DNA of 64,000 nt from assembly GCA_964439625.1 (NCBI GenBank), contig CAYTPI010000008.1, positions 1 to 64,000 of the forward strand. The letters run 5' to 3'. This DNA comes from CAYTPI01 sp964439625 (GTDB lineage: Bacteria; Chloroflexota; Anaerolineae; Aggregatilineales; UBA3940). The notes beneath the pieces are model-generated. The model did not search any database. It was not told the DNA's origin and was given only the letters and a program-made list of their open reading frames with translations. The first letter of the stretch is position 1. Each line of letters starts with the position of its first letter. Below, one piece after another: positions 19,281-27,807 of this stretch. The position numbers were made by a program, and so were the translations under genes.

Positions 19281-21034
19281 CGCCCACTTTCATCAATAAA
19301 GAATGAGCCTTCCACCTCGGAGTTTGCTTCAAAGTCGGGCTCTACATCGAGCTCGACTTGCCCTGTTTGCCTGCTTATCCGCTCTTCGAGAGCGTGCTTC
19401 AAGATATTGATTTCGTCGGTAATTTCCGGCCAGAGATAGTCTTTGTGCGCCCGAAGCCAATCAATGTTGGCTTGGTAGTCCTCCACCATAATTTCATCAG
19501 CATTGTATGCTTTTTGCAGGCGCTCGACGGCACTGATCAAGTCAGACTGCTTGATTGGTGGGATTAAATCTGGAATGAGATCGATGTACCCATCCGCTGA
19601 AACGACGACTGCCAGACAAGCATGATCAACACTTTCAACATATTTGACAGCGGAGTTATAACGTGAGCCGCGCGATGGGTCCCCCTTGACCGAAGCTAAG
19701 CCGTCTAGGATGACACCAATGGCATAGCAGCGGCTTTTAGGGTCGATTAAAACAGCACCATCAATGATACTTAATTCCAGCATCATGCTGGGCGAAATGC
19801 GGATCGGTTTGATACGGATGGACTGCGTTTGCAAGCGGTCAGCCTCTTCGCTGGCCTCTTCGGAAATCACAACAATCGTGCCATGCTCTTGCTGGCTGGC
19901 GGCTTTCACAACCTGCCAGAGATTCTCAATATAGTGCTGCTTAACGCTAGGAAACAACCGTTTGACGTAGCGCTTGAACTTATCACTATCAATGCGTTGT
20001 TTACGCATCCCTGGTTGACCATACGTCACCTGCATTAATAGATGATTGTTGTGTAACAGCTCCCATTGATGATGCCGAGTAAAACGTACAACGAATAGGT
20101 CTTCATCTTGAGGGATATAAGACGCCTTCAAGCGTCCGAACCCATAAATTCGTGCTGAGTCGCAGAGTAAGCTGAGATCAGCAGAAGAGATCTCAAGCAT
20201 CTTGCGGACAGCACGATAACTATCGATGTTAATGCTGTCTTCAAGCAGCACAATTGGCTCAATGGCGGGGTGATCTCGACGCGAGACAAGCATCATACCA
20301 ACGCTTTCTGCCCCTTCATAGCGGAGCGTCGCAATATTACGACAAGCATCAAACAGGTCTTTTGAGCCTAAAAATGGGTCGGCCTTTGTGGCGGGTGTCA
20401 ACATGAAGTTTTTGCCCGCTGCTTGAAGGATTTCAGCACGCTCACGCCTCAGCGACCGTGGCCTAGGCCTGGAAAGTGCATCCGTGCATTCATCCAGAAA
20501 GGTCTTCGCAGCAGCATTGTACAATGAGGTTGCTACTCGATGCCCACTGACGGTTTCCTGATGCTGTAGTTCGTAGTGTTCTTCATAGGTATATGTTTCA
20601 AATTGCAAGATAACACTGACCATATAATCACCAACAGCAACGGGTAAGGAACAAAAGCTGACCATCTGGTGTGAAGTCTTCAGTGCGTTCAGCTTGTTAT
20701 GCAAGGCTTGATGGAGTGCCAAGGCTTCCATGCGTTGAATGAGCAATGATTGCGTAATTTGTCTGCGCCCCGTCTGAACAAGATTTTCATCCACATCTAT
20801 CGCAAGGGCATCACTTGGGACACTGCTAAAATCATGTGCTTTCAAGTGCATGTCAGCAGAAACGATATAAATCGGTGGTTGGTTCGCTGTCATTTTGCTG
20901 TTGAAGCCGATCAACAAAACAAGCGGCGACAGCTTCATATCAAGACTACTGAACAGTGTTCGAGCGTTAATCTCGACTGAAGCAAGAAATTCAGCCTCGT
21001 AAGACCACATAACGGTGTTTGGCGAATCACTCAT
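19277..21034 (-). CDS. DisA_N-like (diadenylate cyclase fold) protein, 585 aa
   Basis: The C-terminal region (about residues 350-500) resembles the DAC domain that makes cyclic di-AMP. GTIVVISEEA lies at 385-394, then the DGA motif at 425-427 within IIDGAVLIDPKSRCYAIG. The second nucleotide motif is RGSRYNSA at 455-462, followed by AVVVSADGYIDLIPDL. The DGA-to-Arg spacing (about 33) fits DisA, but the canonical RHR is replaced by R-Y-N, so cyclase activity is uncertain. The first 350 residues match nothing I know and may be a sensor; a short helical tail follows the DAC part. No membrane helix is evident. It lies 17 bp after a LysM protein gene on the same strand and converges on the WD40 kinase. 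Confidence 0.75.
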   Translation of the reverse strand: MSDSPNTVMWSYEAEFLASVEINARTLFSSLDMKLSPLVLLIGFNSKMTANQPPIYIVSADMHLKAHDFSSVPSDALAIDVDENLVQTGRRQITQSLLIQRMEALALHQALHNKLNALKTSHQMVSFCSLPVAVGDYMVSVILQFETYTYEEHYELQHQETVSGHRVATSLYNAAAKTFLDECTDALSRPRPRSLRRERAEILQAAGKNFMLTPATKADPFLGSKDLFDACRNIATLRYEGAESVGMMLVSRRDHPAIEPIVLLEDSINIDSYRAVRKMLEISSADLSLLCDSARIYGFGRLKASYIPQDEDLFVVRFTRHHQWELLHNNHLLMQVTYGQPGMRKQRIDSDKFKRYVKRLFPSVKQHYIENLWQVVKAASQQEHGTIVVISEEASEEADRLQTQSIRIKPIRISPSMMLELSIIDGAVLIDPKSRCYAIGVILDGLASVKGDPSRGSRYNSAVKYVESVDHACLAVVVSADGYIDLIPDLIPPIKQSDLISAVERLQKAYNADEIMVEDYQANIDWLRAHKDYLWPEITDEINILKHALEERISRQTGQVELDVEPDFEANSEVEGSFFIDESGR

Positions 21035-21051
21035 AGGTTACTTAGCCTTTC

Positions 21052-22818
21052 TTATGGAAGTTGTAGTACCTGCCCCGCAAACAACAGATTTGGGTCGGAT
21101 AAGTTATTCAGGGCTAGCAGGATGTCAATCGTTGTCCCGAAACGGACAGCAATTTCGAGCAGCGTATCGTTAGGCTGCACCACGTAGGTGTTGACCCCCA
21201 TCAACGAAACAATGATCGTGTACTCGACCGCGACTTGTGTCCGCCCCCGTACACTGATTGTGTACTCGCCAGAGGCAGGTAGCGTGACAGTATAGCTAGA
21301 CACGCCGCTATTAGGGCTTAACAGCGTAATGTCATTTAGTCCTACAATGCCAAGGACAACATCACCTTGACTCTGAATTGAAAGTGATTGGCCTTGTTGC
21401 CCGCTAAACGCATAGACGTCAACTCCGCCCGCATCCAGACGCTGCTGCAAACTGGTATTCGATGAACCACCAAAGTCGATGCGCTGCGGCGCACCATCTA
21501 ATTGCGGTAGCTGCGGCTGTGTTGGCGCTGCACGAGATGGCGGGGTGGGAGGCAGCGGTGCGGTACTTGTTTCAACGGTTAGCTGCAACGTGTATGAAGC
21601 ACTGTCGCGAGCGGCCACCACATTGATCGCCAAGATGGATGCACTATCAACTGTCACACTGGCGAACTGACGCCTTTCGGAGGAACGCAGCAGCACGTCA
21701 CCTGTATCAGTATCAGTAATCTCTAGTACGGGCTCTCCCGCAGTTCCTACGGTGATGTCGCCGGCGATGTCGAGGCGCAGGTCGAGCACATTACCCGCCG
21801 AGGCCGGTACGAGGTAGGTTACAACGCCTTGAGAACTGATGTTCCCTGTTACCTCGCCGCTGCCTGTGTCAGGGTCAATGAGAATTTGTGATGTCGGAAG
21901 TGCTGGTGAAGCTGCAATTACGGGTGATCCCTCAGCAGGTTGCGCGCTCTCCCGCTCGACGACTAAGGTGTAGCGGGCACTGGTTTGGCTACTCCCTCCG
22001 ACCGCGACTTCGTAGCGACCTGTACGCGGCAGCGTAACCGTTCCGGGAGACTGAGAAGAGCCAGAGGCCAACAGAGTATTTGTAGTCAAATCTATAACGA
22101 CAAAAGACATAGCGATACTGAAGTCATCCCGCATGTAGAGATCAAACGCGACTCTTTCGCCAGTACTGCCATCAAATTGATAGCGGTGCTCACCAGCACG
22201 CGGCATAAAGCCGTCGACAATAGCCGTGTTGGTGTTCGGGTCGAAGCTGAGATCGAAAACAATAAATTGGTTGATAGGCACCTGAGGTAGCGGGCTTAAG
22301 GCTGTTTCTGTCTCTGGCAAGCGAAATTGATCGAGTGACAGAATAGCATCATCGCTTGTACGCAGTGAGCCCGTTTCCGCATAGCTCAGGTTAACATCAG
22401 CCCCATTAATCAATAGCGTGTCGATCTGTAGCCCGCGACCCAAATACGTAACACCAAGCTGCTCCGGTGTGCCAGCATCATTAGCAAGTGCCAGTAAATA
22501 AAAATGCGGTTCAGCCTCCGTAGTCGATGCAGTTAATATGACGGCGGCATCACCACGGACACCGTCAAAGTTAAGGTCTCCGCCAATGTAGGATGTTTCG
22601 AATTCGATTGCAAAGTCAGAATTGCTGAAAGCGCCGTTATCAAGTGAAACTAGGCCGATGCCGGGCAATGTGTAACGTCCATTTTCGAGGGCATCGAAAC
22701 TCAGGGGGGGTGTAAAATCCTGAGCAGCGATGGTATTCAAGGGTAGCAGGCTAAGTATCATTGTTAATATGAAAGCAACCCACCAGTTGCGTCTACTCGT
22801 TATTGTGCGATCCATCAT
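21052..22818 (-). CDS. Secreted LysM protein with pre-peptidase-like beta domains
   Basis: This 588-aa exported protein begins with a signal peptide: basic start, hydrophobic stretch near residues 13-31, and an AAQ-type cleavage site. Several beta-rich modules follow that resemble bacterial pre-peptidase C-terminal (PPC) domains, for example TGRYEVAVGGSSQTSARYTL and SGEYTISVRGRTQVAVEYTI. A proline-rich linker sits near 415-430. A single LysM motif ends the protein (about 544-588: YVVQPNDTLLEIAVRFGTT), expected to bind peptidoglycan or chitin-like glycans. It is the first gene of an apparent operon with the DAC-like protein 17 bp downstream, which links an envelope-binding protein with a nucleotide-signalling fold. 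Confidence 0.83.
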   Translation of the reverse strand: MMDRTITSRRNWWVAFILTMILSLLPLNTIAAQDFTPPLSFDALENGRYTLPGIGLVSLDNGAFSNSDFAIEFETSYIGGDLNFDGVRGDAAVILTASTTEAEPHFYLLALANDAGTPEQLGVTYLGRGLQIDTLLINGADVNLSYAETGSLRTSDDAILSLDQFRLPETETALSPLPQVPINQFIVFDLSFDPNTNTAIVDGFMPRAGEHRYQFDGSTGERVAFDLYMRDDFSIAMSFVVIDLTTNTLLASGSSQSPGTVTLPRTGRYEVAVGGSSQTSARYTLVVERESAQPAEGSPVIAASPALPTSQILIDPDTGSGEVTGNISSQGVVTYLVPASAGNVLDLRLDIAGDITVGTAGEPVLEITDTDTGDVLLRSSERRQFASVTVDSASILAINVVAARDSASYTLQLTVETSTAPLPPTPPSRAAPTQPQLPQLDGAPQRIDFGGSSNTSLQQRLDAGGVDVYAFSGQQGQSLSIQSQGDVVLGIVGLNDITLLSPNSGVSSYTVTLPASGEYTISVRGRTQVAVEYTIIVSLMGVNTYVVQPNDTLLEIAVRFGTTIDILLALNNLSDPNLLFAGQVLQLP

Positions 22819-23015
22819 GTTGCCTTTTCGTCTTCTTCAGCCTTGATAGTCAACCTTAGCATATACCATTTGCCCACGTTTCGCTGACGATGGTGGTGAG
22901 TCAAATAGTACCGCTAGAATGGACTATTCAGTGTGCTACTGCGATAATCCGGTAGGTTTATGATATGTAATAACAATTCCGCGGGTTATCCTTTCCCCCG
23001 GTAGAAAGCAGTAAA

Positions 23016-23564
23016 ATGACCAAGATTTATACAAAAACAGGCGACCAAGGTATGACCAGTCTATTCGCAGGTGGTCGCGTTTCAAAAGATAATGCACGCT
23101 TGCATGCCTATGGCACCGTCGATGAGTTAAACTCAATTCTAGGCGTCGCCCTTGCCCACGCCCCGCACGCTGACATCACAAGCCCGTTGATGCGCATTCA
23201 GGCTGAGCTGTTTATAATGGGTGCCGACCTTGCCACCCCACTCAATGCTGAAGCTGATTATATCGTCCGGCTTGATGGCACACTTACTGAGCAGCTTGAG
23301 CAGGAAATCGATCAGTTTCAACGTGAGCTACCAGAATTGAAGAACTTTATCCTACCGGGTGGCACGCCAGCAGCCGCGTGTTTGCATCAGGCGCGGACAG
23401 TTTGCCGCCGAGCGGAGCGTTGGGTTGTCTCCATGGATGACGATGATGTCAACGGCGAAATTTTGGTGTACCTCAACCGCCTGTCAGACTGGTTATTTGT
23501 CGCAGCTCGCGTGGACAACGCTCGTGCTGGTATTAACGAGCCGGTGTGGGTGTCGCGTTCATGA
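23016..23564 (+). CDS. pduO: Corrinoid adenosyltransferase, PduO type
   Basis: This 182-aa enzyme transfers the 5'-deoxyadenosyl group of ATP to cob(I)alamin to make coenzyme B12. The PduO signature is complete: KIYTKTGDQGMTSLF (ATP loop) at the N-terminus, AYGTVDELNSILG, then the helix ARTVCRRAERWVV and YLNRLSDWLFVAAR. The ATG at 23016 fits the family N-terminus exactly. The EamA transporter gene begins 10 bp after its stop. No B12 riboswitch was recognised upstream and no other cobalamin genes are in the window, so salvage or use by a B12 enzyme elsewhere is likely. Confidence 0.94.
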   Translation: MTKIYTKTGDQGMTSLFAGGRVSKDNARLHAYGTVDELNSILGVALAHAPHADITSPLMRIQAELFIMGADLATPLNAEADYIVRLDGTLTEQLEQEIDQFQRELPELKNFILPGGTPAAACLHQARTVCRRAERWVVSMDDDDVNGEILVYLNRLSDWLFVAARVDNARAGINEPVWVSRS

Positions 23565-23574
23565 CAGGAAACTG

Positions 23575-24504
23575 ATGGCAACCCAAACCAGCACAACCCT
23601 TACAAACTCTGAACGTCCAATCGTCGCGTATGGCTCTATCCTTGTTTTGCTGATCGCTTTGGCTCTCGCATCGCCGTTTGTAAGGCTTGCTCAAGGCGAG
23701 GGGACACCTTCCATGTTAATCGCAGTGCTGCGTTTCTTCATTGCATCAGCAGTGCTGCTGCCGTTTGTCATTCGAGGTGGACATTTTAAAGCGTATCGCA
23801 GCATGTCACTTGGCGAGATCGGTTTTGTGATTCTCGCTGGGGTGTTCCTTGCATTGGAACTATTACTGTGGACTTATTCATTGGAACTCACTACGATTTT
23901 GGTGAGTACCACCTTGCTCAATACCAATATGCTCTGGGCCGCTTTGTTTGAAACGACAGTACTCCGTGAGAAATTAAAACATACCACACTGATTGGGATG
24001 TTGATTGCTTTTAGCGCTGGGGTTTTTTTGGTGATCTCAGGTGGCATGTTTATTACAAATGCGCCGCGTCCTGTGCTCGGTAACATCATCGCGGCGATCA
24101 GTGCTGTGGCACTTGCTGCCTACTTGATTGTGGGACGCCGGCAGCGCGGCACCATGCCACTATTGCCCTACATTTGGTTGGTCTACACAGCCGCAGCGCT
24201 GATCGGTGGAGTTGTTCTATTGGCAACCCAGACTCCGGTGATCGGGTACACAGCACCGGCCTATTTCTGGTTGTTTATGGTGGCACTGGTTTCTCAGATT
24301 ATTGGACACTCCAGCATCAATCTTGCTGTTCGCTACTTCTCTGCGACCTATGTTGGTGTCGCACAGCAGCTTATTCCGGGGATTTCCGCTTTCCTTGGTT
24401 TCATTCTCTTAGCAGAACGTCCAAGCTTACCGCAAATTATTGCTAGTGTGGTTGTGTTGAGCGGTGTGCTCATTGCGACTTTAGGGCAGCGTCAGGCGAG
24501 TTGA
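23575..24504 (+). CDS. EamA/DMT-family permease
   Basis: This 309-aa membrane protein has about ten hydrophobic helices in two EamA repeats, the fold of drug/metabolite exporters. The open frame starts upstream at 23359 inside pduO. The true start is taken as the ATG at 23575, which is preceded by AGGA and starts the hydrophobic N-terminus (MATQTSTTLTNSERPIVAYG). The second repeat ends with YVGVAQQLIPGISAFLGF and LLAERPSLPQIIASVVVLSG, classical for the family. It overlaps the convergent GT-C-like gene by 35 bp. Substrate unknown. Confidence 0.88.
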   Translation: MATQTSTTLTNSERPIVAYGSILVLLIALALASPFVRLAQGEGTPSMLIAVLRFFIASAVLLPFVIRGGHFKAYRSMSLGEIGFVILAGVFLALELLLWTYSLELTTILVSTTLLNTNMLWAALFETTVLREKLKHTTLIGMLIAFSAGVFLVISGGMFITNAPRPVLGNIIAAISAVALAAYLIVGRRQRGTMPLLPYIWLVYTAAALIGGVVLLATQTPVIGYTAPAYFWLFMVALVSQIIGHSSINLAVRYFSATYVGVAQQLIPGISAFLGFILLAERPSLPQIIASVVVLSGVLIATLGQRQAS

Positions 24505-26164
24505 TGATTTCAGATAATGCCCACCAAATGGCAAGAAGAAATAGCGGAATATAGGTGAGTTGATAACGTGAGTCGATAGGGACGTAGAGCACCGTTGGCA
24601 GAAAGTCGGCACAGAACAACCCTGCGATGATCAACCCCTGCCGCCATAATTGCGTCTTGAAAATTAGATAGAGCATGCAAGGGACAGCTAACAGCCCCCA
24701 AGTGAAGGGCCAGATCAATAACCTGAGGCGGTAGTGTAAGCTGATTGTGGCTGCATGTAATACCATATCTATTGGTTGTGGCAGGTTCAGCCATGCAGGC
24801 TTAAAAGTCGTTTGAGCGCGAGCTATATCCGCTGCCCCACAGATCGTATCAAACAGCTCTGGTGTTACAGCTATCTGTTCCCGACATTCGATCTCCGGCT
24901 CAGTATACTCACGGCTAGGGAAGGTATTCTGATCAATAATCCAACGGATAGGATAGAGTTCTTCTCGCGGATAGAGCAAGCCTGCTACAGTTCGGCGCAG
25001 CACGACAGCAGCATAAACATCAGGGTGATGACGGATAATCTGGCGAGCAAGTGTCTCGGACTGTTGGGTGTAGGCTGTTGAGGCTGACTGCCCCTCAAGC
25101 GCAGCCCGATGCCGCACAATGTAAACGTCATCAGGAAAAGCCAATACTTCGTCAGAAGTGGCTTCTGGGAGCCGATCTTCAAAGTACTGTTTTGCTTTTG
25201 ATTCTTCGAGCGGGGCGACTCGTGTGCCAACATGCAAAATGATGTTTAGGCCACTTAAATCACTAATGATCGCGCGCCCAACCACCGCACGGTTCAACTG
25301 CATGATGCTAAATGCCGCAAGAACACTAGGGATGATCAGTAGCGCAGAGCTTGCAAATTTCCAACGCCATCCCTCGACACTGAGCGCTAGGGCAAGGCAA
25401 ATCGCTAATGTTGAGGTAATTCCGGTTGGGCGTAACATAATACGCAGTGCTAGCACAACTGCCGCACCTAGTAACCACCACCAATTGCTGGCGTTAAGGT
25501 ACGTCACTAGCAGCCAGATGACTAGAACGCTGCCAAATACATACGTGATCTCAGTGAGGGCCAGCGTTGGGTAAATCTCGTTGATCTCGGTCAGTGCAAA
25601 TAAGAGGCTGGCGCATGCTGCAACTGAATTCGACAATTGCGGTCGCAAAATAAGAAATAAAATGAGTGGAATTGTTGCTAACATCAGCCGTTGGATCAGC
25701 GCAAACAGCCACAGGCTGCTGCCGCCCCCGAGCCACATCGAAATGGCCAGTAGGCTCGGAAGACCCGGTGGGCGAAACGTAAAAGCCGCAGGTCCTTCTA
25801 ACAGACCAACGATCTGCTGGGCTAACAAAACATATATTTGGTCATCGTCTCCGGTACGTTCAGCGATTCCACCACCATCTGCCAGCCAACGGGCCAATTG
25901 AAAGATCAAGCTGAGACCACCAACTAAGTAAAGCCATTGCCGCTGGCTTAACTGCGAAGAGCCGACGGGCAAGCGCATCAACAAGATGCATAGAGCCAGC
26001 CCCATGATGCCAAAAATGACTTCGAAAGGTGCGCGAAGCGATGGTACCACCACAGATATTGCCGTCAAGGTGAGGCCCATCAGCAAGAAAGCGACTGCGG
26101 TGAATAAGACGGCACGCTGCTGGGTTTGAAGAAAGTTGATAATGGTCTTCATAAGCCTCGCCAT
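24470..26164 (-). CDS. Polytopic membrane protein, GT-C glycosyltransferase-like
   Basis: This 564-aa protein has about ten or more hydrophobic helices and an extracytoplasmic loop after the second or third helix carrying GDDDQIYVLLAQQIVG and FRPPGLPSLLAIS. The acidic cluster plus RPPG is typical of GT-C mannosyltransferase-like proteins such as the PMT_2/DUF2029 group. A large polar loop lies near residues 300-430. A role in lipid-linked sugar transfer is likely but unproven. The 3' end overlaps the convergent EamA gene by 35 bp. The start could also be the Met at codon 5. Confidence 0.7.
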   Translation of the reverse strand: MARLMKTIINFLQTQQRAVLFTAVAFLLMGLTLTAISVVVPSLRAPFEVIFGIMGLALCILLMRLPVGSSQLSQRQWLYLVGGLSLIFQLARWLADGGGIAERTGDDDQIYVLLAQQIVGLLEGPAAFTFRPPGLPSLLAISMWLGGGSSLWLFALIQRLMLATIPLILFLILRPQLSNSVAACASLLFALTEINEIYPTLALTEITYVFGSVLVIWLLVTYLNASNWWWLLGAAVVLALRIMLRPTGITSTLAICLALALSVEGWRWKFASSALLIIPSVLAAFSIMQLNRAVVGRAIISDLSGLNIILHVGTRVAPLEESKAKQYFEDRLPEATSDEVLAFPDDVYIVRHRAALEGQSASTAYTQQSETLARQIIRHHPDVYAAVVLRRTVAGLLYPREELYPIRWIIDQNTFPSREYTEPEIECREQIAVTPELFDTICGAADIARAQTTFKPAWLNLPQPIDMVLHAATISLHYRLRLLIWPFTWGLLAVPCMLYLIFKTQLWRQGLIIAGLFCADFLPTVLYVPIDSRYQLTYIPLFLLAIWWALSEIINSPDAALKSQ

Positions 26165-26180
26165 TCTACCGGGCTAGGCG

Positions 26181-26215
26181 CACAGAAAACAAAGAGGCCA
26201 GTCAAATGACTGGCC
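26181..26215 (-). terminator. Intrinsic terminator after sigA
   Basis: On the minus strand an 8-bp GC-rich stem (GGCCAGTC and GACTGGCC, 26196-26215) with an ATTT loop is followed by the T-rich tract CTCTTTGTTTTCTG. It sits 24-58 bp past the sigA stop and matches a rho-independent terminator. Confidence 0.8.
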
Positions 26216-26238
26216 CGCCCGCTAAATTCAGATAATTG

Positions 26239-27498
26239 TTAGGAAAGATAGTCTCGCAGGTTATGGGCGAGACGTGGATGGCGCAGACGACGCAGCGCCT
26301 CCTTTTCCAATTGACGAATACGCTCCCGAGACAACCCAAACTTGTTGGCGATCTCTTCGAGAGTGTGTTGTTCACCGCCGCCGAGGCCGAAGCGCAGTCG
26401 TAGAATATGCGCTTGGCGGGGTGTTAGTTCACTGAGCACATCTTCGATGGTCTCTTGCAGTAGATGATGTGCCGCAGCTTCGGCTGGCTCAGGTGTTTCC
26501 TGATCTTCAATGAAGTCACCGAATTCACTATCACCATCATCACCGACCGGGCGTTCCAGCGCAATCGCGTGCTGGCTGGCGTCCATCATGCTGCGGACAT
26601 TCTCTGTTGGAATATCCATCTCTTCAGCGATTTCTTCAGGGGTTGGGCGGCGACCAAGGTCTTGCTCCAATACCTGAGCAGTCCGGTACATCTGGCGAAT
26701 ACGCTCTGTCATATGGAGCGGAATACGGATTGTGCGGGTTTTCTGGGCAAGCGCCCGTGTAATCGCTTGTCTAATCCACCAAGTAGCATATGTACTAAAG
26801 CGGTTGCCACGCATGTAATCGTATTTATCGACAGCACGCATTAGACCAACATTGCCTTCCTGAATAAGGTCTGGGAAGGGTAGGCCCTGCCCCATGTAAC
26901 GCTTAGCAATACTGACGACCAGGCGTGTATTAGCACGACCAAGATGTTCACGCGCAGCTTGAGCAATCTCAATCTTTTGCATCATTTCTAAGCGCTCAGC
27001 AGAGTCGGTTGTTTCGCCCTTTTCGGCGCGACGTTCCATTTCCTCGCGCGCTAACTTGCCACCCTCAATACGCTTCGCTAGGTCGATTTCTTCTTCCGCT
27101 GTGAGCAGCGGTTCTTGTGCCATCTGGCGGAAGTATAGTCCGACTGGATCATCGGCAGACACTGCACTGATATCAGCAACAGCTGGCTCTTCTTCCTCCT
27201 CCTCTTCAGAAGTATTAGAGGATGTGTCTTTACGTCGAACTTCAATACCAACCTCTTCGAGTTCCTCTAGAAGGCTCTCAAGGTTGATTTCATCTTCGGT
27301 ATCATCAGCGATAGCTTCGATGAGGTCCTCATATGTGACGTACCCTTGAACCTCCGCACGTGACGTTAGCTCTTGAAGAAGCTCGGCACGGGCATCATCG
27401 AGTGAATTCGCCATGTTTTGTTGCAGTCTTTCTTCTAGCATAGTCACAAAGCTTTTTCCAATCCCCTTTTGCATGCTTGCTACTAATGCTTGCGGCAT
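26239..27498 (-). CDS. sigA: Primary RNA polymerase sigma factor SigA/RpoD
   Basis: This 419-aa group 1 sigma factor directs RNA polymerase to housekeeping promoters. Region 1.2 is seen in DPVGLYFRQMAQEPLLT, region 2 in LPFPDLIQEGNVGLMRAVDK and RFSTYATWWIRQAITRAL (-10 recognition), region 3 in RIPLHMTERI. Region 4.2 is GLSRERIRQLEKEALRRLRH (-35 recognition helix). A short N-terminal domain resembles region 1.1 and is joined by an acidic linker rich in Glu (residues about 95-108). AGGA lies eight bases before the ATG. It is flanked by a good promoter and a terminator, so it is probably a single-gene unit. Confidence 0.95.
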   Translation of the reverse strand: MPQALVASMQKGIGKSFVTMLEERLQQNMANSLDDARAELLQELTSRAEVQGYVTYEDLIEAIADDTEDEINLESLLEELEEVGIEVRRKDTSSNTSEEEEEEEPAVADISAVSADDPVGLYFRQMAQEPLLTAEEEIDLAKRIEGGKLAREEMERRAEKGETTDSAERLEMMQKIEIAQAAREHLGRANTRLVVSIAKRYMGQGLPFPDLIQEGNVGLMRAVDKYDYMRGNRFSTYATWWIRQAITRALAQKTRTIRIPLHMTERIRQMYRTAQVLEQDLGRRPTPEEIAEEMDIPTENVRSMMDASQHAIALERPVGDDGDSEFGDFIEDQETPEPAEAAAHHLLQETIEDVLSELTPRQAHILRLRFGLGGGEQHTLEEIANKFGLSRERIRQLEKEALRRLRHPRLAHNLRDYLS

Positions 27499-27530
27499 AA
27501 GGCAAGTCCTAATATTTTAACATGTTTTGC

Positions 27531-27559
27531 TTATCATAAGCAATGTTATTGTATGTCAA
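27531..27559 (-). promoter_or_regulatory. Candidate sigma-70 promoter of sigA
   Basis: On the minus strand a perfect TTGACA (complement of 27554-27559) is followed after 15 bp by TATGAT (27533-27538) or after 17 bp by TGATAA (27531-27536). It lies about 35-60 bp upstream of the sigA start and is flanked by AT-rich sequence. This is good consensus agreement by eye. Confidence 0.6.
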
Positions 27560-27584
27560 TCTTGATCATCAGCCGAGACTTCGA

Positions 27585-27614
27585 TAGATTGTTTAATTAT
27601 AATTAAACAATCTA
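27585..27614. promoter_or_regulatory. Perfect 30-bp palindrome between sigA and a kinase gene
   Basis: Positions 27585-27614 are identical to their own reverse complement over all 30 bases (left half begins TAGATTGTTTAATTA). It sits 87 bp upstream of sigA and 194 bp upstream of the kinase, on neither transcript's 3' side, so it is not a terminator. The symmetric form and location just upstream of the sigA -35 box suggest an operator for a dimeric regulator. No matching regulator can be named from the sequence. The rest of the 309-bp gap (27615-27807) holds only weak promoter-like sequence. Confidence 0.6.
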
Positions 27615-27807
27615 ACCGTTTAAGAAGGTGCAACGATTGATAGTTGACACTTGGAACAATCTTATATACATCGTCATATTGGCTTTCACGCAGCGCATAA
27701 CAGTATATAAAAGAATTGAAAGTTCTTGTCAGAAATTGTGATGTTTGATCGATTGATAGACTTATGTGACAATATCGATGTCAGTCCAATAAGTAGTAGA
27801 GATAGCA

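Noticed and set aside
22819..23015. Possible cobalamin riboswitch before pduO
   Set aside because: The B12-box and its flanking conserved stems are absent in the 197-bp gap.
27644..27670. TTGACA (27644-27649) with TATACA (27665-27670) as kinase promoter
   Set aside because: Spacing is only 15 bp and it lies over 130 bp before the start; too weak to list as a feature.
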